NCBI GenBank assembly: GCA_947628465.1
Contig: CANQZZ010000001.1
Coordinates: 1-64,000 of the forward strand
DNA length: 64,000 nt
Direction: 5' to 3'
Origin: an uncultured Clostridia bacterium
Lineage (GTDB): Bacteria > Bacillota_A > Clostridia > TANB77 > CAG-508
A program made the translations under genes and the position numbers. This document shows positions 1 to 10,900 of the stretch, piece after piece. How positions within the stretch are numbered: the first letter of the stretch is position 1; every line of letters begins with the position of its first letter. A model generated the notes under the pieces. It ran no database searches and had not been told where the DNA came from. It saw only the letters and a program-made list of their open reading frames with translations.

Positions 1-348
1 AATATCAAGATTAGAATGCAGACTCCACGGATGATTGATGATGTAACTATCCAGAATAAGGAATTACAGAAGAAATCAAAAGGCCACGCTTTGGACTCTG
101 CATTTTTGTTTAACATATGTTCAATGATAGAAACAGTTGATGGAAAAGAAATTAACCCTATTGACAAAGAGGATTTTGTAAGAAATCTTCCAATGATGGA
201 CACTAACTATATCGTTAAGAAAGCTGATAAGTTAGTAGAAAGTTTTGGAGTAAATACTCAGATAGAGAAAACTTGCTCCGCTTGTGGGTTAGATTACACC
301 AGCTCCTTTCGTATTTCAAGCGAGTTTTTTGGACCCTCTATTGACTGA
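1..348 (+). CDS. Tail assembly chaperone / T4 gp26-like baseplate protein, 5' truncated
   Basis: The reading frame is open to the first base of the window, so the N-terminus is missing; the ATG at 16 is probably internal. The C-terminal part has one CxxC (CSACG) followed by a hydrophobic stretch ending ISSEFFGPS. This resembles the end of the T4 baseplate (gp26-like) and myovirus tail-chaperone families, where a zinc-ribbon-like CxxCG precedes a PEFF motif. It lies directly before an overlapping small frame and a tape-measure-sized gene, the classical position of tail assembly chaperones. Family call from motif and position; moderate certainty. Confidence 0.55.
   Translation, partial: NIKIRMQTPRMIDDVTIQNKELQKKSKGHALDSAFLFNICSMIETVDGKEINPIDKEDFVRNLPMMDTNYIVKKADKLVESFGVNTQIEKTCSACGLDYTSSFRISSEFFGPSID
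325..330 (+). other. Possible programmed frameshift site (T6 run)
   Basis: A run of six T (codons TTT TTT after GAG) lies 16 bases before the stop of the upstream chaperone frame. The next frame (+1 or -2 relative) is open across this point and continues to 553. The downstream frame has no ATG or Shine-Dalgarno near the overlap. Tail chaperone pairs of many phages are joined by frameshifting; Mu uses a -2 shift. That this site is used is inference. Confidence 0.35.
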
Positions 349-553
349 TGATGGCAGGCCATATGCACCTGTAAGATTCAAGGAAATAGTTAGGGAAAGG
401 TACGAAATATCAAAGAGATTACACACTTCTTACAATGAAGTAGGAGAAATGACTCCTACGGAAAGAAGCTATATTCTTGATTTTATACTAGAAGATAGTA
501 AACGACAAGAAGAAATGATAGAACAAGCGAAGCAAAAAGCTAAATCAAAATAG
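329..553 (+). CDS. Tail assembly chaperone C-terminal extension (probable frameshift product)
   Basis: A 74-codon frame whose only early initiators are TTG codons (329, 341), with no ribosome binding site before them. It overlaps the previous gene and ends just before the tape measure gene. The sequence is charged and helical at its end (many E, K, Q), as in the T part of G/GT-type chaperones. It is more likely translated as a fusion with the upstream gene through the T6 run than by itself. Stand-alone initiation at TTG 329 is the alternative. Confidence 0.5.
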   Translation: MDPLLTDDGRPYAPVRFKEIVRERYEISKRLHTSYNEVGEMTPTERSYILDFILEDSKRQEEMIEQAKQKAKSK

Positions 554-568
554 AGAGAGGTGAAAGCT

Positions 569-3433
569 ATGCCACAAGAGAACGCAGCGAATGGGGCTAT
601 ACGAGGAAGAGGCAGTTCAAAGGATGTAGTTGATTTTGATATTGATTACAAGAAAGAAGCGATGAAAAAAGCCAAAGCATTGGACATAGCTTTGGGCCTT
701 GAAAAGGAATTCTATGCAGCAGTAGAAAAACTGGCAAAAGATTCAAACTTAAGGCAACTGGAAAATGAAATTAAAAGCGGTAGATTGACAGAAGAAGAGC
801 TATTAAGAAAGACAGAAGAATACAACCGTAAAAAAGAAGATATAGCTAATAAAGCTATGGATGCTATAAATCTGTATAGCGAAAATCTTATGAAAAAAGG
901 TAATGCGGCACAGAGAGCTGAAGTAGCAAAGAATGCAGCTGAAAATATAAAAAAGGCATCGGAAGCTGCAGAGGAAGAGTTTAGAATAAAAACTGCTTCC
1001 ATGAGAAAAGAATCTACCGAATATAAGGAACTGCAAAAAGATAGAATTAAAGAAGTTGAAAGATTTTCTGAAGCATCTTCAAAAATAGAAGAAACTCAAA
1101 GAAAACTAAGTAATGCAGAAGCGGTAAAATCCTTTAAGTTAATGGGCGATGGGATAAACGATATTGTAGAAGGCAACTTTAAGGGTGGTATAGGTAAGGT
1201 ACTTGCGGGTGTCGGTAGTTTTAGTATTAAAGATATTGCAAAGAATCTAACAGATCAAGCTAAGAATAGTAAGGAAGAACTTGCTAGAAAAGAAGAGGAA
1301 TACGAAGAGTTACTAGAGCTTGACCCTGAAAAAGCAAAGGAAAAGGAAGAAGAGCTTTCTGAATTTCGTAAGCAAGTTCAGAAAGATGAGGCTCTAGCGT
1401 TTGGTGCAGCTGCAGCAGAGGCTGTTGTGGATAAAATAGGTGCTGACTATAAAGCTGCATTTGGAGAAGCTGAAAGATTTCTAACGGAATCAGCATCACA
1501 TATGAATGCCAGGTTACAAGGTACAGAGGATAATTTTAAGACAATTACAGATCTTGTGACTTCAAACTTATCTATTAGTCCGTATGTACAGACGCAAAAA
1601 GTTCTTGAACAAATAAGAGAAGCATCTGATCAAGGTATAGCGTACAATCTTGAACAAAGAGCTTTCTTGTCAGAAATTTCGGATAAGATTGCAAACACCT
1701 TTGATGCTTTTGATAGCAACTTAACAAGATTGATAAGGTTGCAACAGGCAGATTCTACTGCTGCAAGATTGGGTATGGAAGCAACTCTTACTAAACTATT
1801 TAATAGTATGTTTGAGGACACTTCTTATTTAGGTAGTTCGGGCGGCGGTGGATTAGCAGACCAAGTAGCAGCTGCTATACTAGATGCAGAATCTCAATTA
1901 GGAAGGAATGCGGCAGCTGAATTTGAATATACTATTCAGAAATGGCTGGGTTCTCTAAGTTCTCTCGGTATGAGTAAAACCGCAATTACAAATATTGCTC
2001 AAGGACTAAACTATTTAGCAACTGGTGATGTAACAAGTTTATCCAGTAACTCATCTTTACAAACTTTGTTTGCTATGTCAGCTAATAGAGCTAACTTAAG
2101 TTACGCAGATCTTCTAACTGGTGGGTTAAATGCTTCTAATACAAATAGATTGTTAGAAGCTATGGTAGAATACTTAAAAGAAATTGCAGAAAATGCGGAT
2201 AATCAAGTTGTAAAAGGTGCTTATGGTAGTATCTTTAATCTATCACTATCCGATTTGAAAGCTATTTCTAATATAACAGAAAGTGAAATTTCAACTCTCG
2301 CAGGTAATAACCTGTCTTACACCTCAATGAATTCTGAGTTGAGGAATCAGTTCATACAACTTCCAATGAGAATGTCTATGCCAGAATTCTTAGGTAACAT
2401 CTATAATAATGCTATGTACGGATTAGCCAGTGATATGGCAAATAATCCTGTAACTTATGCTATGACAAAGATGCTTAACTTTGCAGAAACATTAGGTACT
2501 GATATAAATATTCCATTTATCAATGCGGCTGGTTTCGGACTTGATCTAAATACCACCGTATTAGGATTAGTTAAAACCGCGTCTAATATAGCAACCATTA
2601 TGGGGCTAGCAGGAACAGTATTAAACGGTCTTCAAAGTATAGGTGCTGGTTTTGGATTAAATCTTGATGCGTGGGGAGGCACAGAAACCACACAAAGAGG
2701 TGGCGTTGGAAACTTATTATCAAGTATTATCGGTGGCTTATCTGGAAGTGAAGTTTCTTATAGAACTAACTATAATCAGCAAGATACAACATCCCAATCA
2801 TTAGCTCAAGCAACAGAAGACGCTAATGAAACTAAAAAGACAACGAACAAAGGCTTTGAAGAAGAGCAGGATAATGCAAAGATAGCAAATGAAGCTACAG
2901 TTGCGTCATCTTCTATCAAAGGAAATGGCAGCGATTGGTTCTGGGTAAAAGATGTACTATTTGATGCAGTATACGATAACGGTAAAAACTCATTAAGAGT
3001 GTTTGATGATGAGATGTATAAAGCTATTACTAACGTCACGGATTCAAATAGAGTTAGAGTTATGATTTCAAGTGACCACACCATTAGTACAATAGTGCAG
3101 AATAATTCCAATAACCCCATTCCGGTTAATATAACTAATGCAGGAGCTATCTTTCCCACTTCTGGTATTAAGATATCTAATAGCAGTGATATAAAAGTGT
3201 CTATATCAGAAGATACGCTTAAATCAGCGATAGAAAAAGCACTCGGTATGGTAACGGATGATGGGAATCCTAGACAGAGTGATCAAAAGACACTTGCTGA
3301 TTTCTTAAACCAGGCCCTCAGTACTACTGGTTTATCAGTTTCAACAAGTCCTGGTTCTTCTGCGCTAAATGTTGTTATAAATGGATTAAGTGGATCTGTT
3401 AGTAGAGGTCTTCCTGTATCAGTTAATGATTAA
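569..3433 (+). CDS. Tail tape measure protein
   Basis: About 954 residues. The ATG at 569 sits 8 bases after AGAGAGG, so it is preferred over the GTG at 560, which lies inside that ribosome binding site. The first third is strongly charged coiled coil. The middle and later parts contain hydrophobic and glycine-rich helices (about residues 630-700), typical of tape measure proteins that become membrane-active during DNA delivery. Size, composition and position directly after the chaperone pair and before wedge/hub genes support the call. By the usual 1.5 angstrom per residue rule the tail would be roughly 140 nm (inference). No lytic domain was recognised. Confidence 0.7.
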   Translation: MPQENAANGAIRGRGSSKDVVDFDIDYKKEAMKKAKALDIALGLEKEFYAAVEKLAKDSNLRQLENEIKSGRLTEEELLRKTEEYNRKKEDIANKAMDAINLYSENLMKKGNAAQRAEVAKNAAENIKKASEAAEEEFRIKTASMRKESTEYKELQKDRIKEVERFSEASSKIEETQRKLSNAEAVKSFKLMGDGINDIVEGNFKGGIGKVLAGVGSFSIKDIAKNLTDQAKNSKEELARKEEEYEELLELDPEKAKEKEEELSEFRKQVQKDEALAFGAAAAEAVVDKIGADYKAAFGEAERFLTESASHMNARLQGTEDNFKTITDLVTSNLSISPYVQTQKVLEQIREASDQGIAYNLEQRAFLSEISDKIANTFDAFDSNLTRLIRLQQADSTAARLGMEATLTKLFNSMFEDTSYLGSSGGGGLADQVAAAILDAESQLGRNAAAEFEYTIQKWLGSLSSLGMSKTAITNIAQGLNYLATGDVTSLSSNSSLQTLFAMSANRANLSYADLLTGGLNASNTNRLLEAMVEYLKEIAENADNQVVKGAYGSIFNLSLSDLKAISNITESEISTLAGNNLSYTSMNSELRNQFIQLPMRMSMPEFLGNIYNNAMYGLASDMANNPVTYAMTKMLNFAETLGTDINIPFINAAGFGLDLNTTVLGLVKTASNIATIMGLAGTVLNGLQSIGAGFGLNLDAWGGTETTQRGGVGNLLSSIIGGLSGSEVSYRTNYNQQDTTSQSLAQATEDANETKKTTNKGFEEEQDNAKIANEATVASSSIKGNGSDWFWVKDVLFDAVYDNGKNSLRVFDDEMYKAITNVTDSNRVRVMISSDHTISTIVQNNSNNPIPVNITNAGAIFPTSGIKISNSSDIKVSISEDTLKSAIEKALGMVTDDGNPRQSDQKTLADFLNQALSTTGLSVSTSPGSSALNVVINGLSGSVSRGLPVSVND

Positions 3434-3447
3434 ACGGAGAATTTATT

Positions 3448-4881
3448 ATGAAACAACAATACTTTACAAATACTATTATATCAAAGTTCATAAAATACTT
3501 ACTTGCATATTCTCCGTTACCAGTTTATCCAACTATAAGTACTGATGACCTTATTATAGAAGGTTGCACATATGTTTATAAGTACTTAATAATAAAGTGT
3601 ACAAAAACAGGATTATTTAAGGGCATAAAGCATAATCAATCTGTTGTTGACCATTTATATGTAAATGAATACTTACAGACAACCGATAACGATAGAGTAT
3701 TAGAGCATTATGGGTATCTAACGAAAAACGGGAAAGAACAAGAAGACTGGCATTTCTGGGGTGAAGGTTATTCCAAATATAATGGCAAAAATATCTCCGA
3801 GAAAAGCTATGAAGTTCGTGAAGACGGAACTCCAGGAATTGGTGGGTTAACCGTAACTGACGACATAGTTAAATATGATAAAATGCCAGCAGCAACTTTT
3901 GAATTTGTGGATTATTATAATTTTGGCCACGATTACTTAAATATTACAAATAGATTTATTTCAAATTATAGTTATTATGACTCTGAAACACATAGAAGAC
4001 TTGGTGAATACTTAAGGTGCTTAAGAGATATCTATGATTTAGACCTAATGGGTCTATATAATTGTTTTAATTATAATTTTGTTGATAATTTATCATTAAA
4101 AGTAGATAGAGCAGGTACAGGTGTAGTTCAGTCATCAAATGAAAAAACTAAACTAATGCTTGTTCCGATAAAGTTTAATAAAACATATACTATAGCAATG
4201 GATTGTTCTTTTCCTGTACTTCTTCGATCTGTAATATATGACAAAACTCTATTAAAAGACTCTAATGGAAGATTGCTTATAGATAGATTGCAAGAAACTA
4301 CTATGCAGATAAATGGTATGACATTTGGAAGTCCCATAGAATATTCTATTACAAATGAATATAAAGAATTGCAGAATTTTGAAAAAAATCTTTATCTTGC
4401 TATTCAGATTCCAAGTAATTTACAGTCTTCCATTGTAATATTAGAAGGTAGATATTCAAATTCCACAGGAAGAAGAACTGTAAATGTTGAAAACTTAAAT
4501 AGTATGCCAACATATCAAGTATCAGAATTATTTAGGAGTAACTTAAGTTTACTTGAAAAAAATGACGGAAAACAATATCCGTTTGCAGATAAACTAATAG
4601 CATACTTACTAAGGTATACAATAGACACGAGAGAGTATATAGACGATAATGTAGAAAGAATAGAAAATGCTATTAAGTATGATCCAAATACAGTAGAAGA
4701 TTTTCAAAAAGGAATATGGGATTTGGATTTAAGATATGTTCTGTTTAGAAATTATCTAAATATAAAGAATAAAGATTTTATAAGTAAACTGGATATAACA
4801 GGATTTGTTGATAAAGATATTGAAAATGCGGCAATAAAGGGGTGGATAGATTATGCCAAGTTTGGTACCAACACAAACTGA
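3448..4881 (+). CDS. Tail/baseplate structural protein of unknown function
   Basis: 477 residues, with GGAGA 10 bases before the ATG. No family motif recognised and no membrane segment or signal peptide. It lies between the tape measure gene and a set of baseplate genes and overlaps the next gene by 29 bases, so it is part of the same late operon and probably a virion component, for example a tube initiator or wedge protein. It is rich in aromatic residues and asparagine, like many structural proteins. Function is not assigned beyond context. Confidence 0.45.
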   Translation: MKQQYFTNTIISKFIKYLLAYSPLPVYPTISTDDLIIEGCTYVYKYLIIKCTKTGLFKGIKHNQSVVDHLYVNEYLQTTDNDRVLEHYGYLTKNGKEQEDWHFWGEGYSKYNGKNISEKSYEVREDGTPGIGGLTVTDDIVKYDKMPAATFEFVDYYNFGHDYLNITNRFISNYSYYDSETHRRLGEYLRCLRDIYDLDLMGLYNCFNYNFVDNLSLKVDRAGTGVVQSSNEKTKLMLVPIKFNKTYTIAMDCSFPVLLRSVIYDKTLLKDSNGRLLIDRLQETTMQINGMTFGSPIEYSITNEYKELQNFEKNLYLAIQIPSNLQSSIVILEGRYSNSTGRRTVNVENLNSMPTYQVSELFRSNLSLLEKNDGKQYPFADKLIAYLLRYTIDTREYIDDNVERIENAIKYDPNTVEDFQKGIWDLDLRYVLFRNYLNIKNKDFISKLDITGFVDKDIENAAIKGWIDYAKFGTNTN

Positions 4882-5506
4882 TAGATATCATGAATTTAGG
4901 CTCATTGAGAATTATATATATCTATACCACACTAAAACTTTTGTTATTATCCCAACATTTAACGAGACGGTAAATGATATTATGGGAGTATCATTTGAGG
5001 CAAGTACTCCGATGTCTCGTTCAGCACCTATTTATTCATATGCTAATTCGGGTCCTCGGTCGTTGCAGGTAGGTTTACAACTTCACAGAGATTTATTCGT
5101 GCAAATGAATCAAAATGTTAGCAACGCACCAGTAACTCCTACGGATGATTATGTTGATGTTCTTATAAAGCAGTTGCAAGCTGCTGCATATCCTGTTTAT
5201 GGAGGCTCTCAAAAATTAGTTGACCCTCCTATGGTTGCATTGAGATTTGGTGATGAGATATTCATAAAAGGAATAGTAAACGGCTCCGTATCTGTAACTT
5301 ATGGGCTTCCAGTACTAGAAAATAATAAGTATGCTATTGTTGGTGTAGGATTTACTATAAACGAGGTCGATCCCTATGACGCTAATCAAGTTATGATAAA
5401 TGGTAGCTGGAGAGGGTTCGATAGCTCACTAGAGAGAAATGTTTGGAATACCGCAAGAGGCGGAGGAGGTAATATGTACAATGGTACTTCCTATTCTATT
5501 AGATAA
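4853..5506 (+). CDS. Baseplate/tail tube cap-like protein
   Basis: 217 residues; the ATG follows AAAGGGGTGG and lies inside the end of the previous gene. The segment around residues 50-75 (PIYSYANSGPRSLQVGLQL) recalls proteins of the XkdP/gp48-54 neighbourhood, which begin the tail tube on the baseplate. The C-terminus is glycine-rich (ARGGGG). The following gene overlaps it and encodes the LysM protein, an order often seen in contractile tails. The resemblance is weak and is supported mainly by synteny. Confidence 0.45.
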   Translation: MPSLVPTQTDRYHEFRLIENYIYLYHTKTFVIIPTFNETVNDIMGVSFEASTPMSRSAPIYSYANSGPRSLQVGLQLHRDLFVQMNQNVSNAPVTPTDDYVDVLIKQLQAAAYPVYGGSQKLVDPPMVALRFGDEIFIKGIVNGSVSVTYGLPVLENNKYAIVGVGFTINEVDPYDANQVMINGSWRGFDSSLERNVWNTARGGGGNMYNGTSYSIR

Positions 5507-5807
5507 AGGTTATAAAGATTATGACAGGGTGTCCAGATACTCTGTATTTCCTATATACTATAATAGAGTTGATAATAAGTATGTTTACGGGCTTACTTCT
5601 AACTTAAAGAAGGACGATACTACTTATGTAATGTGTAAAGTTCAACAAGGGGACACGTTGGATAGTTTGTCTTTGTATTATTTCAATAGTCCTTTATATT
5701 TCTGGGTAATAGCTGATTACAATAATATTCTGGATCCGTATGAAGAATTAAAGGAAGGAACAATGTTACGAATACCAACGTTTAATAACATTGAATACGA
5801 AATCTAA
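5481..5807 (+). CDS. LysM-domain baseplate wedge protein (gp53-like)
   Basis: 108 residues. The start is placed at ATG 5481, 10 bases after the ribosome binding site GGAGGAGGT; the in-frame ATG at 5439 lacks one. The C-terminal half is a LysM fold: a CKVQQGDTLDSLSLYYF core, then a W/N-rich stretch and a final GTMLRIP. T4 gp53 and the XkdP-type proteins of PBSX carry a LysM domain that joins baseplate wedges, so a wedge role is likely. It overlaps the previous gene by 26 bases. Confidence 0.7.
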   Translation: MVLPILLDKGYKDYDRVSRYSVFPIYYNRVDNKYVYGLTSNLKKDDTTYVMCKVQQGDTLDSLSLYYFNSPLYFWVIADYNNILDPYEELKEGTMLRIPTFNNIEYEI

Positions 5808-5809
5808 TT

Positions 5810-7039
5810 ATGGCAAAAAGTTTAACAAGTTTACCTACTTTGATTCAGTCCCCCTTTATTATAGCAGAAATAGATGGAATAACTTTTGGTTCATATAGCG
5901 GTGGTCAAAAGACCAAAGCTATCTATCCAAATTTTATGAATAGTATGTCTATAGTAAAGGTAAATGGTACGGTAAATACCTATACTTTAACTTTTATTTA
6001 TCAAGTTAGAGCAGGAGAAGACCCCAACTTACTTGATAAGATATTTAGTAAAGCAGCTAATACTCGTGAAATCATACTAAAATATGGTGACTGGAATGCA
6101 CCAGAATATATCTATAAAGAAGAAAAGTGTATTATAACTGGACTAACTTCCAACCTTGATATGAATAGCTCCAGAATAACATATACATTAAACTGCACTT
6201 CAGACGCTATAGGATTAAATAGTGTTGGATATAATTTCCCATCAAGAGAAGCGAAACCAAGCGATGTATTAAAGCAGTTGGTAACCTCTTCCATGTATGG
6301 CGTAAACAAAGTGTTTACAGGGATGAAAAACTTAAACAAAGTGCTTTCATCCGGTCTAATATCATCCACAGATGCAGTTGTAAAATTGATAGCCAAAACA
6401 AACTGCACAGTTCTTAACTATATGAACTATCTTGTAGACAGTATGATTCCAGCAAAGAAAATTCTTACGAGCGGAATTATAAATACTGCAAAATATTTCC
6501 TAACTATTCACGATGATTATACAAATGATTTAGGTGGGACTTATTTTAGAGTAGATGAAGTAAGTAAAGATACTCCAACATACAAAGCAACGGATACTTA
6601 TGCCCTTGATATTAACTACCCAGGAGATAACTTTGTAACTCAGTTTTCAATAAATAATGACCAATCCTGGGCAATACTATATAAGTTTTCTGAGTCAATA
6701 AAGCAAGAAGAATATACTTACGGAATAGATGATTCTGGAAGAATAACAACTTCTTATGCACCCTCTATTGCTAAATCATCAAAGACGAACCAAACTGATC
6801 CAACAAAAAGCTCTTGGTGGACAAAGATGACGGAGTTCCCAATAGAAGCTACGGTAACAATAAAGGGATTAACAAGACCGTCTATGTTAATGAGTTATGT
6901 AAAGTTAAATGTTTGGTTTGCAGGTGGGATAAAACACATTTCAAGTGGAACATATATAATTACAAAACAAGTAGATAATATTAGTACTGCTGGATATACG
7001 ACAACCTTAACTCTTTTAAGAGTAAAAGGAGACAAATAA
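5810..7039 (+). CDS. Baseplate hub protein (gp27/XkdQ-like)
   Basis: 409 residues, beta-rich, with long runs of threonine and alternating hydrophobics. It lies between the LysM wedge protein and the OB-fold spike protein, which is where the trimeric hub (T4 gp27, Mu gp44, PBSX XkdQ) is encoded. No ribosome binding site is obvious; the start lies 3 bases after the upstream stop, suggesting translational coupling. It ends in AGGAGA and overlaps the next ATG by one base. Role inferred from position and composition. Confidence 0.55.
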   Translation: MAKSLTSLPTLIQSPFIIAEIDGITFGSYSGGQKTKAIYPNFMNSMSIVKVNGTVNTYTLTFIYQVRAGEDPNLLDKIFSKAANTREIILKYGDWNAPEYIYKEEKCIITGLTSNLDMNSSRITYTLNCTSDAIGLNSVGYNFPSREAKPSDVLKQLVTSSMYGVNKVFTGMKNLNKVLSSGLISSTDAVVKLIAKTNCTVLNYMNYLVDSMIPAKKILTSGIINTAKYFLTIHDDYTNDLGGTYFRVDEVSKDTPTYKATDTYALDINYPGDNFVTQFSINNDQSWAILYKFSESIKQEEYTYGIDDSGRITTSYAPSIAKSSKTNQTDPTKSSWWTKMTEFPIEATVTIKGLTRPSMLMSYVKLNVWFAGGIKHISSGTYIITKQVDNISTAGYTTTLTLLRVKGDK

Positions 7040-7518
7040 TGCAAAAAGCTATAGTGGAAAGCGTTAGAGGAACACGAGTACAAGTAAGAATACCAGAATT
7101 ACATAAAGTAAGTGGTGCAGTTGGTGCTACGCCTACTTCTGAAATTCCTTTTGCTACAATATGTACACAGCCTGGATATACACCTAATTTACAACCTGGG
7201 GATATTGTATTAGTTGATTTTGAAAACAATGAACACGGGACTCCTATAATAGTCGGAGTATTATTTACAGATAGAGCATCACAGGCCATTTCAGACCTGT
7301 CTCTTGGGAGTTTAATAGTTAGAGTAAATTCAGAATTACCGGAAGATACGAAAATAGGAAATGTTACAGCAAGAAGCATTAAGAATCTTGAGGGAAGTTC
7401 AGAAAACGTACAGTATGCTCTAGATGATATAAGAAAAACCTTGAGAAATCTTGCTGATAAAATAGATAGTTTAACTGATAGAATAATAGATCTTGAAGAA
7501 AATAGGATAGTTATGTAG
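7039..7518 (+). CDS. Baseplate spike/hub OB-fold protein (gp5/gpV N-domain-like)
   Basis: 159 residues. The first ~90 residues form an OB-fold-like pattern (RVQVRIPELHKVSG, LQPGDIVLVDFENNEHGTPIIVGVL) of the kind seen in the N-terminal OB domain of T4 gp5 and P2 gpV. The C-terminus is a short coiled coil (about 120-155), so the long beta-helix spike and lysozyme domain are absent here. It starts on the last base of the hub gene with AGGAG upstream. Confidence 0.65.
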   Translation: MQKAIVESVRGTRVQVRIPELHKVSGAVGATPTSEIPFATICTQPGYTPNLQPGDIVLVDFENNEHGTPIIVGVLFTDRASQAISDLSLGSLIVRVNSELPEDTKIGNVTARSIKNLEGSSENVQYALDDIRKTLRNLADKIDSLTDRIIDLEENRIVM

Positions 7519-7559
7519 TGGTAACTTGTATATAATTTTAGAGTAAAGAGGGTTGAATA

Positions 7560-7925
7560 ATGAAATCATTTAATTTTCCCGATATGCTAAGTAGTGCAAA
7601 AGCAAATATAATTGAAGATAGAGAAGCTACGATTTCAAATATAAGATTATTACTTGCATCATGGAAGACCTCTTTATTTGGGGATCCATATTTTGGGACA
7701 AACTTGAAAAGATACATATACGAACAAAATGATATAATCTTACGAGACTTGATAATAGATGATATTTTAGTATCACTACAGCAATTTGTGCCACAAATTG
7801 TAACAGAAAGAAAGAAAATAAAGATAGAACAAAGAGGAAGAGACCTCTATGCAACAATAGATTGCATAAGTAAAATAGATAGCTTAGAATTAAGTTTTTC
7901 AATAAAACTTAATGAAGATAACTAA
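7560..7925 (+). CDS. Baseplate wedge protein, gp25-like
   Basis: 121 residues, matching the small wedge protein family of T4 gp25/phage P2 gpW in size and pattern: an N-terminal IRLLLASWKTSLFGDPYFGTNL segment (the family's GEr...P.fGs.l region) and a beta-rich end. It is followed directly by a gp6/gpJ-like gene, the conserved order of contractile tails. It has a good ribosome binding site (AGAGGG) after a 41-base gap. Confidence 0.75.
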   Translation: MKSFNFPDMLSSAKANIIEDREATISNIRLLLASWKTSLFGDPYFGTNLKRYIYEQNDIILRDLIIDDILVSLQQFVPQIVTERKKIKIEQRGRDLYATIDCISKIDSLELSFSIKLNEDN

Positions 7926-7937
7926 CGGAGGCTGATT

Positions 7938-10900
7938 ATGGCAGTAAATAATAATCCCTTATCAGCAATATCATATACAAATAAAGACTTTCGTTCTCTT
8001 ATTGATGAACTTATTGATCTAACAAAAAAGTTGACAGAGAAATGGGATCCAAGTATTACAAATGAGTCTGACCCAGCTATGGTATTGCTAAAACTAGACG
8101 CTATAATAGGGGATAAGAACAATTACAATATTGATAAGAATATTCTTGAAGCCTTTCCAGAAACTCTAACACAAGATGTTTCTGCAAGGTCTATGTATAA
8201 TCAGCTTGCATATCATATGCCTTGGTATCAGTCTGCAACTACAGAGATAGTTTGCAGCTGGAAAGGAAGAGATTTGCTTCCTGGAGAAATAGTTGAGATA
8301 CCAAAGTTTACAATGCTTTGTAATGAAGATACTTCTGTAATCTATACTCTTCTTACAAGTGCAGTTTTTAATTATGAAACTTTAACAAATAGAATACCTG
8401 CAGCACAGGGCGTTATTACAGATTTAATAATAAATGGTGATAATGAGATTCACTTAACAAACTTAGATTCTAATAATAGAATTTACTTTGGTGAACAAAC
8501 TGTAGCTGAAAATGAAGTATTTATAACTAATGTGGGGCAGGGAACCTATTGGACACAAGTAAATAATTTACAAGTAGAGCACGAAGGAAATACTTTCTAT
8601 GAATTTGGCGTCGATGTTCGTTCAGGTAATGTTTACATTGAATTCCCAGAGGATATTGAAACTCTAATTGGAAGCGGACTAAACATTAAGTATTTATCTT
8701 GCGACGGTTCAAACGGAAATGTGTCTGCACAGCAGATAACAAAATTCTACGAGGAAGTTTCTGTTCCAATTCAAAATAGTGAAGACAATGACTCCGTATT
8801 GTTAAGCGGGGATTCTTTTGAAATATATAATCCAGCAGCAAGTGTAGATGGTGCAGACCCACAGAGTATTAGAGACGCTTTTAAGGGGTGGAAACGAACT
8901 GCTGGTACTTACGATACTCTTGTAACTTTACGGGACTACATAAATGCGATATATAATACTGGAATTGTTTCAAACGACATTGTTTCTGATAGATTAACCG
9001 ATATTCAGTCAGCCTACAAGATAATTACAGACCGTTCTGATTACTCTACAAGTATTATAAAAACAGAAGAAGGAGAAATGACGGCTTACGATTTGAAGCT
9101 GTATTTACTCCATAATCCTGGAATAGTAGATAATATTGAATCATATGAGAGCACTTTTGAAATGGAACTGGATTCTTCTCAAGCCAAGTTTGATGTAATT
9201 TCAAGCGTGGAAAATCAAAAGTGTATATTACACGATTTTGGAACCCTAAAGCCCGAAACTATGTGCATGTTTAGAAATCTTTATCAACTGCAGATAAAAG
9301 TTGTTCCACAGTATTATCTAAGTCCAACACAAGTGGATGAATTAAAGCGTAATATAGTGTCTAATTTGTTTGATGTTATCAACTCAAGACAAATGGAATT
9401 TGGAAAAGAACCAGATTATTACCTAATCTACGATACCATTCTAAATTCAGACGAGAGAATAAAACTAATAGTATTAGATGATTTTGTTTACACAACGTAT
9501 GCAACGTATCTGGACGAAACCACACAGCAGTTTAAGAGTATACCAGTAAGCACCTTCAATGATCCATATATCTTAACAGGAACTATGGAGGAATTGAAAG
9601 AAAAAGCAAAGAATCTAAGAAATCCGCAAAGATTCTTATTTGTTGAAGACGAAACAAAGATAGTTTATAAGTATAAGAAAGGTGACTCAAATACAGTTGA
9701 GTTGGAGCAATACTCCGACAGGATGAATCCCTTTAGAAAACAGATTATAGCGAAGAACATCTTAGCAGGAGTAACACCTTTATATAAACAAGAAACTACG
9801 TTTAAGTATACTGTTGACCAAGAAGAGGTATCGACGGATTCAAAAGACGTAAATAGATTAACGACATACCTTAACATTTCTCCATTCGGGTATGAAGAGC
9901 CCCCTAAAGCTAAAGAATATGAAGAGAGCAATAAAGAAAACATAGCAACCTACAAACTAAAAGATAACGAATCTATACAGTTTCTCGGGCCTTCTTTTAT
10001 AAGCAGTGATAGTTATTCCGGTGGATGTTATTATGAGTTTATAATGAATAAACCATCCTCTTCTGAAACAGATGTATTTGAAGCAAGCTCATCTAAGTTT
10101 AATCCTGACCCAAATAATCAAGATTATCCAGGTTATTTTACATGGGACGGAAAGCCTATAGCCAAATCTGCAGCAGACACCGAAGATAAAGGGTTTATAA
10201 CTCTATATTATTTTAACCCTCATGATAGATATAACTTTATTCCAATCTATGATTCCATGGAAGAAGGAACGAATATATTTGAAACAGAAGGCGCTATATG
10301 GAGAGACGAATCCAAAAAGATGAGCTTCTCTGTTGCATTTGAAGAAGATAGAGTGTCTTTTTACTATATAGATAGTGTCTATAGAGTAAGAGCTGGAGAA
10401 TCTTATAGATTACAGAAAGATGATAAAATTGCATTTTTCTGGCGTGAGAGCAGCGACGATAGCAGTGCTCCTTATTTATATCATGTTTATTGTGGAGGCT
10501 CTAATCTTTCAGATAATATTATTATTAAACCCAACTTTACACTTGATGCACACCCCTTTGATAAATCTTATATAAACAAGGATTTTTGGCCAAGCGGCGA
10601 AGGTGATTATACGGGTAAAGTTATGATGGGCAATAGCGGAGTATTTATTGCAATTCAAAATCTGCCCGTTACGAATGTACTTTCTGGCACAAAAACAATA
10701 GATATCCAAGGATTGAATCAAGTAAGGTATGAACCTGACACAAGAGGTATTTACTTTATAACAAACAATATCTCTACTGTTGAGGGAGAAGAGTATTATA
10801 GATTAACCTTTACCTTGGAGCAATATACAGGTACTGACGGAAACGTAAAGTATTGTTATCAATACATCTTAGGCCCAGATGAATACTTTATCTGTATAAA

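Noticed and set aside
712..1002. Minus-strand open frame across the tape measure gene (and similar minus-strand frames throughout)
   Set aside because: All minus-strand frames lie opposite clear + strand genes, have low-complexity Leu/Ser/Phe translations typical of antisense shadows, and lack ribosome binding sites.
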